Assembly (NCBI GenBank): GCA_023133395.1
Contig: JAGLWO010000271.1
Location: 1-9,079 of the forward strand
Origin: Candidatus Cloacimonadota bacterium
GTDB taxonomy: Bacteria > Cloacimonadota > Cloacimonadia > Cloacimonadales > TCS61
Direction: 5' to 3'
Length of the DNA stretch: 9,079 nt
The notes under the pieces are model-generated. The model was given only the letters and a program-made list of their open reading frames with translations. It searched no databases and was not told the DNA's origin. This document shows positions 5,901-9,079 of this stretch, one piece after another. Both the position numbers and the translations under genes were made by a program. Each line of letters opens with the position of its first letter. The stretch's first letter is position 1.

Positions 5901-7249
5901 TAGATTGTATCACCTGTTGTTAAGAATAATGAGCCAACTTTTATGCTTTTTCCAATAAAATTTATATTTTCAACATAAGTTCCCGGTGCCACCAACACTG
6001 TATCGCCATTAGAACATAAATAAATTGCTGCTTGTATGGAGTTGAGTGTAGAATCCGGGTGTACATACCAGAGAGTAGTATCACAAAAGGCACCAGCAGT
6101 ATTGCTGGGAGCGCTTTCGTTAACAGGCGTTTCATTGTCATAAGCATTTACATAAAAGGAATATTGCCCGGGGCTCAATCCTGAAACAGTATAAGTCTCC
6201 ACCCCTGGTACTACTGAGGTTATTAGCGTGCTGTCGGCATAATAAACATTTATACCGGCTAAGTCATCGAGAGGAGTACCGTCTTCTTGGGTAACAGGGT
6301 CTATCCAGGTAAGTTGAATGATACTAATTGAGATGGCATCAGCAAATAGATTTTCAGGTGGTGATGGAATCGGTGAACCCCCGGCATGCCAGCTAACTGT
6401 TTCACTGGGATCAGATGTGCATGAATCATCATCCACTGCCAATAAATAATAACTATACAATTGACCATCTGTTAGACCAGCATCAGTGTAGGTTTCCACC
6501 CCGGGATTGACTGATGCAATAAAAGTGCCATCAGAATAATAGACCTCAATATGATTCAGATCCGTAAGTGTGGAGCCATCTATATTCTCGGTGGGGTCTG
6601 ACCAGAAGAGTTGAATTGAGTTTGGTGTGGTGTAATCACTGTATGCGGTTAAATCAGCGGGAGGCATTGGAGGAATTCCACCTAGAAAAGCTATTGATGT
6701 GTTCGTGATTTCATCCATTGTACCATATGAATCATGATAATAGACACTACCAAAACTCAGGTAACTATTTCCTGTTGTCAGTGCCTGGAATACAATATCT
6801 GCAATAAGACCATCTCCTTCCGGTGCCTGAAGAGTATCTGTGCCTGCTAATGTATAGGCAATGCTTAAAACACCAGGAATAGAAGTATCAACCATCCAAC
6901 CGAGTGCAGTGCCACCATTAGATTCAAGAAGGTTCCCTTCATAAGTAATGGGATTGGTAGATACAGCAGTGATGTATTGCAAACGGTTCGTGTTATAGAT
7001 CACCTCAAATTCATAAGTGTCGAGATTCACCACATCCTGAGCATATACATCCAGCCGAATGTAATCACCCACACCCGGCTCCGGTATCTGAAGCAGGTTC
7101 TGGTTACCGTAAGTTGTTGAATTCAGGTCGAAGGTTATGCCGGCATTCTCATTGGGACCTCTCTCATTCCTAAAAGTATCCGGAGCTGTTTTAGCTATCA
7201 GTAAAGCTGTAACTACCAATAGACACAATAAAATAATTAATTTTTTCAT
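2984..7249 (-). CDS. Large T9SS-secreted beta-helix surface protein with cohesin-like and FN3 modules
   Basis: This is a 1421-residue protein. Visible in order: a signal peptide (about 1-20); a cohesin-like module (31-190); two FN3-like domains (195-290 and 294-388, each with DG[ST]-P/T-L-x-DL and a GVETYT motif); a right-handed parallel beta-helix (about 395-880) opening with GDTVLVAPGTYVENI and carrying about 11 rungs of NPSIxNVxISGNTAxxGGGIYC; a peptidase-regulatory-like domain (888-970); an Ig-like segment (972-1012); an unrecognised domain (about 1055-1248, rich in W and Y); another Ig-like strand set (1250-1312); and a type A T9SS sorting domain (1322-1421; NFPNPFNPTT, NIKGQKV, GIYFYKL, KKMLLLK). 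It is probably exported through the outer membrane and anchored at the cell surface, with a role in adhesion or polysaccharide binding. No catalytic residues could be assigned. ATG at 7249 was chosen because GGAGGAG lies 5 nt upstream; an in-frame ATG at 7306 would add 19 residues before the signal peptide. A terminator follows. Confidence 0.92.
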   Translation of the reverse strand: MKKLIILLCLLVVTALLIAKTAPDTFRNERGPNENAGITFDLNSTTYGNQNLLQIPEPGVGDYIRLDVYAQDVVNLDTYEFEVIYNTNRLQYITAVSTNPITYEGNLLESNGGTALGWMVDTSIPGVLSIAYTLAGTDTLQAPEGDGLIADIVFQALTTGNSYLSFGSVYYHDSYGTMDEITNTSIAFLGGIPPMPPADLTAYSDYTTPNSIQLFWSDPTENIDGSTLTDLNHIEVYYSDGTFIASVNPGVETYTDAGLTDGQLYSYYLLAVDDDSCTSDPSETVSWHAGGSPIPSPPENLFADAISISIIQLTWIDPVTQEDGTPLDDLAGINVYYADSTLITSVVPGVETYTVSGLSPGQYSFYVNAYDNETPVNESAPSNTAGAFCDTTLWYVHPDSTLNSIQAAIYLCSNGDTVLVAPGTYVENINFIGKSIKVGSLFLTTGDTIYISQTIIDGNQNWHVVEFYSGEDSTAILTGFTITNGSAEYGGGIYCRYNSSPSLSYLTISGNTAGYGGGIYCRDSSNPSIENVTISGNTANWRDGGGLLCWSSSPILTNSIIIGNTATRNGGGISCTYSSNPRIDNVIISGNTTTNMDGYGGGIFCRWSSNPIITNSIISGNTACRGGGGIYIRGSSNPRIENVTITGNTAGAAGGGITCCDHSHPSITNIIISENWCNCGSSLIIGGGGILCQDHSHPSITNVMITGNTAIWFGGGIDCVASSPSLTNVTISGNNLYGIGGEGNGIRCMKNPNGVPSNPSLINCIVSDNTGGDYGICVSYGISNPSINYSNFWNNEGGNFYDCDSLIGVNVTTNANGDSCDVYYNIQLDPLFFNLGNGDVHLTAYSPCIDAGTPDTTGLNLPEFDLDGNPRIYNEIIDMGVYEECRQYGSLEGYVTELDGGAPIECAEITFVQYTGFTNSDGYYIIDSLLISELVGIYPFTCHKEGYADTLSECIEILFNDTATLNFEMTTSIMVIDPLSINESIAPGEVLTTYITVGNVGNAPLNYNISVVQDTNQRTPIHPGKHTDITPVNEKNVKSENRITKGSSLRIEKLYSIVSPGYISTRSNNNSAVIGSNISGWYSADKSGDNNVRLEEWYTYGDINSLWWLVWNIPERVSYFNPTDFSITGNYDITRINHWFYEHPDYPWDDATFHFKIYAEDGVTLLYESEDIEAQHMIEIVHELTTPLAITSGGFYFGVAPVSSSGYPSTCADNLYTGANHSYYGSPGSWTLWSESPDKGEFIQGVYLTTHPWMSLEPMSGTVEPGCVDDIAVTFDATCLEAGTIKTADIVITSFDPYVGYVTIPVQLEVTGVVVDDIPYILSTKLNHNFPNPFNPTTMICYSLKENSKVSLNIYNIKGQKVKTLVDETIPAGEHSVIWNGKDSNGNRVSSGIYFYKLCLHPDPSGKAGDFQRVKKMLLLK
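3027..3054. repeat. Palindrome inside the T9SS tail coding sequence
   Basis: CCCGAT (3033-3038) and ATCGGG (3041-3046) form a perfect inverted repeat with a 2-nt centre, flanked by GCTT (3027-3030) and AAGC (3051-3054). It encodes the residues CLHPDPSGKA between the final beta strand GIYFYKL and KKMLLLK. The other T9SS tail in this window (gene ending at 8480) has 8 residues between these motifs, against 16 here. The palindrome therefore looks like an in-frame insertion. Confidence 0.55.
4850..5785 (-). repeat. Tandem beta-helix rung repeats within the large surface gene
   Basis: About 11 degenerate units of 26-33 codons encode stacked beta-helix rungs (residues 489-800). Each has an (N/H)PSIxNVxISGNTA half and a GGGIYC half. 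On the plus strand they appear as recurring GTATTTCCACT and TATACTCGGATTGGAA stretches. Cysteine follows the GGGIx motif at 495, 521, 549, 575, 605, 659, 692, 719, 748 and 777; at 632 it is replaced by Ile. Repeats of this kind can expand or contract by recombination. Confidence 0.9.
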
Positions 7250-7254
7250 CTTTT

Positions 7255-7261
7255 CTCCTCC
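7255..7261 (-). promoter_or_regulatory. Ribosome binding site fixing the start of the large surface gene
   Basis: GGAGGAG on the minus strand is 5 nt before ATG at 7249. It selects this start, which puts the lysine-rich signal peptide at the very N-terminus, over the in-frame ATG at 7306, whose extra residues would be encoded across this site. Confidence 0.85.
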
Positions 7262-7268
7262 ATTAGGT

Positions 7269-7318
7269 AAGGAAAAAATAAAGAAATTTCTTATTGATGC
7301 TAACATTATCTTTTCCTT
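7269..7318 (-). promoter_or_regulatory. Possible 5' leader stem-loop of the large surface gene
   Basis: AAGGAAAA (7269-7276) is complementary to TTTTCCTT (7311-7318), and the span holds a 12-bp palindrome, AAGAAATTTCTT (7281-7292). On the minus-strand transcript the stem ends just upstream of the GGAGGAG site, so it could affect access or message stability. The stem is A/U-rich and weak; this is a suggestion from symmetry only. Confidence 0.3.
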
Positions 7319-7329
7319 ATATTGTTCTT

Positions 7330-7353
7330 TCTCCCAAAGATCGCATTGGGAGA
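7330..7353. other. Hairpin between the small and large cohesin-like genes
   Basis: TCTCCCAA (7330-7337) pairs perfectly with TTGGGAGA (7346-7353) around an 8-nt loop. It begins 13 nt past the stop of the small secreted protein gene. On the minus strand no T run follows, so it is not a standard intrinsic terminator. It may be an mRNA-stabilising or attenuating stem within an operon. Confidence 0.55.
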
Positions 7354-7366
7354 GAGGATCATAAAT

Positions 7367-8137
7367 TTAATTATTTGCAGAAATTCTGTAAAACTTTTTT
7401 AAACCAACAGTATTAATAATTACTTCACCAATATCAGTTACAGTAGCTTCCAGAGTATTGAACGAACCATTTGGTTCATCATCGCTGTAAATATTGTATT
7501 CCAGACCCTCGTTATCCCAGGTGATTTTGACACTATCACCATCAGCAACTATATTAATATTTACATTTTCAGGTGGATCAGGAGGTAGTATAGTTAATGC
7601 AGCAGTACCTTTATCTGTAATAACATCCATCACACCATCTGAATCGTAGTAGTAAACATCACCAAAGCTCAGAGTTCCATAAGTTTCAACAAGAGATATG
7701 AATACAATGTCTGCAATTAGTCCCTCTCCTTCAGGTGCCTCAAGAGTATCTGTGCCTGCTAAGGTATAAGCAATACTTAATACACCCGGAGTAGAAGTAT
7801 CGATCATCCAGCCGAGTGCAGTGCCACCATTAGATTCAAGGATGTTCCCTTCAAATGTAATGGGATTTGTAGCTGTAGCTGTTACATATTCAAGCTCCGT
7901 TGGGTTATAGACTACTTCAAACTCATAGGTATCTAAATTGTGAACTTCAGTACAATACACATCTAGCCTTATATAGGTACCTACAGGTTGAGAGGGTATT
8001 CCGGTCAGATTCTGGTTACCATAAGTTGTTGCATCCATATCAAAAACTATAGCTGCATTCTCGTTTGGACCGGCAAAGATCAGGGAACAGAAAAATAAAG
8101 TTAGTCCTAATATTAAAATTAATCTTTTCTTTTTCAT
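7367..8137 (-). CDS. Small secreted cohesin-like / FN3-like protein
   Basis: This is a 256-residue exported protein. Residues 1-22 are a signal peptide (KKK start, hydrophobic core, likely cleavage LIFA|GPNENA). Residues 23-183 are the same cohesin-like module as in the genes starting at 1077 and 7249, with NLDTYEFEV, SNGGTALGWMIDTS and GLIADIVF nearly unchanged. Residues 185-256 form an FN3-like domain (PPDPPENVNI, KITWDNEGLEYNIYS) ending in KKFYRISANN. No T9SS sorting tail is present, unlike the large neighbour, so it may stay periplasmic, leave by another route, or attach to a partner. The start has AGAGG 6 nt upstream. The gene is 117 bp from the large surface gene, with a hairpin but no clear terminator between, so an operon is plausible. 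The ligand is unknown; no enzyme motif was seen. Confidence 0.9.
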   Translation of the reverse strand: MKKKRLILILGLTLFFCSLIFAGPNENAAIVFDMDATTYGNQNLTGIPSQPVGTYIRLDVYCTEVHNLDTYEFEVVYNPTELEYVTATATNPITFEGNILESNGGTALGWMIDTSTPGVLSIAYTLAGTDTLEAPEGEGLIADIVFISLVETYGTLSFGDVYYYDSDGVMDVITDKGTAALTILPPDPPENVNINIVADGDSVKITWDNEGLEYNIYSDDEPNGSFNTLEATVTDIGEVIINTVGLKKFYRISANN

Positions 8138-8191
8138 CTTTTTCCTCTTTATTTTATAATAGTTAAAAAGGATTCTGCATAATACCTAATA

Positions 8192-8305
8192 GTCATTGCA
8201 AGGTCTCTTACAAAGAAATTCTATCGAAGCAATTTAAATCTTTAACTAATTGACAATAATGAGATTGCTTCGTTTGAAGCAGCAAGAAGAAAAACTCGCA
8301 AAGAC
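8192..8305. repeat. Repetitive extragenic palindrome-like (REP/MITE-like) element
   Basis: The outer ends GTCATTGCAAG (8192-8202) and CTCGCAAAGAC (8295-8305) are inverted copies matching at 9 of 11 positions. An inner perfect 9-bp inverted pair, CGAAGCAAT (8225-8233) and ATTGCTTCG (8264-8272), lies inside. This form, GTCATTGCGAG ends with GAAGCAAT inside, recalls intergenic palindromic elements I know from many bacterial genomes. It has no coding capacity. A 12-bp inner piece, TATCGAAGCAAT, recurs exactly at 2647-2658. Confidence 0.7.
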
Positions 8306-8394
8306 ACTCTATTTTACTTTTCTTACAAAAACACTCTATTATACAGAACTCATCATATAGTTAAATACAGAATTCTTCTGATTGAACCATACCA

Positions 8395-8416
8395 GTTGAA
8401 TAAAAAAGGATTCAAC
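8395..8416. other. Second hairpin downstream of the truncated T9SS gene
   Basis: GTTGAAT (8395-8401) pairs perfectly with ATTCAAC (8410-8416) around an 8-nt loop that is almost all A on the plus strand. It lies 8 nt beyond the stem at 8425-8468 in the direction of transcription. Together they form a tandem stem pair at the 3' end of the gene. Confidence 0.45.
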
Positions 8417-8424
8417 GGCATAAA

Positions 8425-8468
8425 TTGCGAAGGTCAAGATGCTTTTGATAGTATCACAACCTTCGCAA
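8425..8468 (-). terminator. Probable 3'-end hairpin / terminator of the truncated T9SS gene
   Basis: TTGCGAAGGT (8425-8434) pairs perfectly with ACCTTCGCAA (8459-8468) around a 24-nt loop. It starts 11 nt past the TAA stop at 8480. The minus-strand tail is only ATTTAT, a weak T tract. The plus-strand side is followed by GGTTTTTATC, so the stem would work equally or better against plus-strand transcription. Confidence 0.5.
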
Positions 8469-8479
8469 GGTTTTTATCT

Positions 8480-9079
8480 TTATTTCAGTAACATCATTTT
8501 CTTGAATTCAGAATAGCTCTCAGATTTCAGTTTGTAGAAATAAACTCCAGAAGCATTATCTTGTGAATTCCATTCGTAATTATAAGCACCATTATCGAAG
8601 GTTTTGGATTCAACTATCTGACCTCTGATGTTAAAGATAGTCAATTCACCAGTTTCACCTTCTTTGATGTCGAATTGAATGAATGTGGTCGGGTTGAATG
8701 GATTTGGATAGTTACCTTTGAGTAATGTAATTTCTGGAAGCGGAGGTGTAATTTCTTCTTCAGGTATGGTTAAGGATGTAGGACCATATATTTCTGTGTC
8801 ATTTGAATTGCTAACGCTTTCCAACCAGTACCAGTAAGTATTATTTGTTTCAACCGGGTATTCATCGATAAACTCATAATTTGTAGGTTCGGAAGTAGTT
8901 CCTGCTCCGACAATCAACCCTACATTGATTTGAGTAGTATTATCTTCTTCGAGCGCAAAATCGCTTTCACCACGATAGATATTCCATCCCAGATTGTTGT
9001 TTTCACTTTGAGTAGTCCACATTATAGTTAAATTATCTGCAACAAATTCAGCAAAAAAACTGGTGAGGGTGACGGGGAG
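8480..9079 (-). CDS. C-terminal part of a T9SS-secreted surface protein (5' end beyond window)
   Basis: The frame is open from the window edge for 199 residues to TAA at 8482-8480, so the N-terminus is missing. A Met codon at 9022 is internal, because the frame continues upstream with LPVTLTSFFAEF, the usual opening of the domain found just before many T9SS tails. Visible residues 1-105 form this FN3-like domain (DNLTIMWTTQSENNNLGWNIYRGE, given here as two joined stretches: DNLTIMWTTQ and SENNNLGWNIYRGE). An acidic, proline-containing linker follows (106-117). Residues 118-199 are the type A sorting domain (NYPNPFNPTT, IFNIRGQIVE, GVYFYKL, KKMMLLK), which is removed after passage through the T9SS translocon. 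The protein is therefore a secreted or cell-surface one. Its main functional domain is off the window, so its role cannot be named. Confidence 0.93.
   Translation of the reverse strand, partial: LPVTLTSFFAEFVADNLTIMWTTQSENNNLGWNIYRGESDFALEEDNTTQINVGLIVGAGTTSEPTNYEFIDEYPVETNNTYWYWLESVSNSNDTEIYGPTSLTIPEEEITPPLPEITLLKGNYPNPFNPTTFIQFDIKEGETGELTIFNIRGQIVESKTFDNGAYNYEWNSQDNASGVYFYKLKSESYSEFKKMMLLK

Larger units (their letters stand above)
8138..8479. other. 342-bp gene-free region between surface-protein genes
   Basis: The region holds the palindromic element (8192-8305), a 10-bp direct repeat ACACTCTATT (8304-8313 and 8331-8340), an 8-bp direct repeat ATACAGAA (8341-8348 and 8365-8372) and two hairpins next to the upstream gene (8395-8416 and 8425-8468). 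No open frame of note and no convincing promoter was seen, although the small secreted gene should have its promoter here. Confidence 0.65.

Noticed and set aside
7250..7306. An upstream in-frame ATG adding 19 residues to the large surface protein
   Set aside because: The extension would run through the GGAGGAG ribosome site and put non-signal residues before a standard signal peptide; no ribosome site precedes it.
8066..8095. A lipoprotein lipobox around FFCSL in the small secreted protein
   Set aside because: The Cys at residue 17 is not preceded by an L-[AS]-[GA]-type box, and a better signal peptidase I site (LIFA|GP) follows. The two paralogues have no Cys at this point.

Overview
The window comes from an AT-rich bacterial genome. 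Every supported gene lies on the minus strand. Two proteins end in a type A type IX secretion (T9SS) C-terminal sorting domain (NYPNPFNPTT / NFPNPFNPTT, then G[IV]YFYKL, then KKM[ML]LLK). The same window holds fibronectin type III (FN3)-like, peptidase-regulatory-like and beta-helix surface modules. This points to the Fibrobacteres-Chlorobi-Bacteroidetes superphylum; the KKMLLLK tail and module style resemble Candidatus Cloacimonadota. That placement is an inference from style, with no marker gene in view.

Layout in order of transcription (right to left). (1) 9079-8480: the 3' part of a surface protein with a T9SS tail, followed by two hairpins. (2) 8479-8138: a gene-free stretch holding a 114-bp repetitive palindromic element. 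(3) 8137-7367: a small secreted protein with a signal peptide, a cohesin-like module and an FN3-like domain. (4) 7249-2984: a 1421-residue multidomain surface protein with a cohesin-like module, two FN3 domains, a parallel beta-helix of about 11 rungs with a cysteine in nearly every rung, a peptidase-regulatory-like domain, an unrecognised domain and a T9SS tail, closed by a clear intrinsic terminator. (5) 2983-2253: a non-coding patchwork holding the last 50 codons of a lost VWA-like (DUF2201) gene with its terminator, a 12-bp scrap of the palindromic element, a TTAGC array with 7-8 bp period, and an 11-bp-period operator-like repeat. (6) 2252-1080: a regulator with a MerR-like DNA-binding head and a TPR tail. 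(7) 1077-1: a second secreted cohesin-like protein, cut by the window edge, whose ribosome binding site lies inside the regulator gene and whose start is 2 nt past the regulator's stop.

The genes look like one cell-surface locus. Three secreted proteins share a near-identical N-terminal cohesin-like module joined to different C-terminal parts. One of them is translationally coupled to a MerR-TPR regulator. The idea that the regulator senses a signal and controls these surface proteins is an inference from arrangement only. No dockerin, secretion machinery, RNA gene, CRISPR array or transposase was seen.
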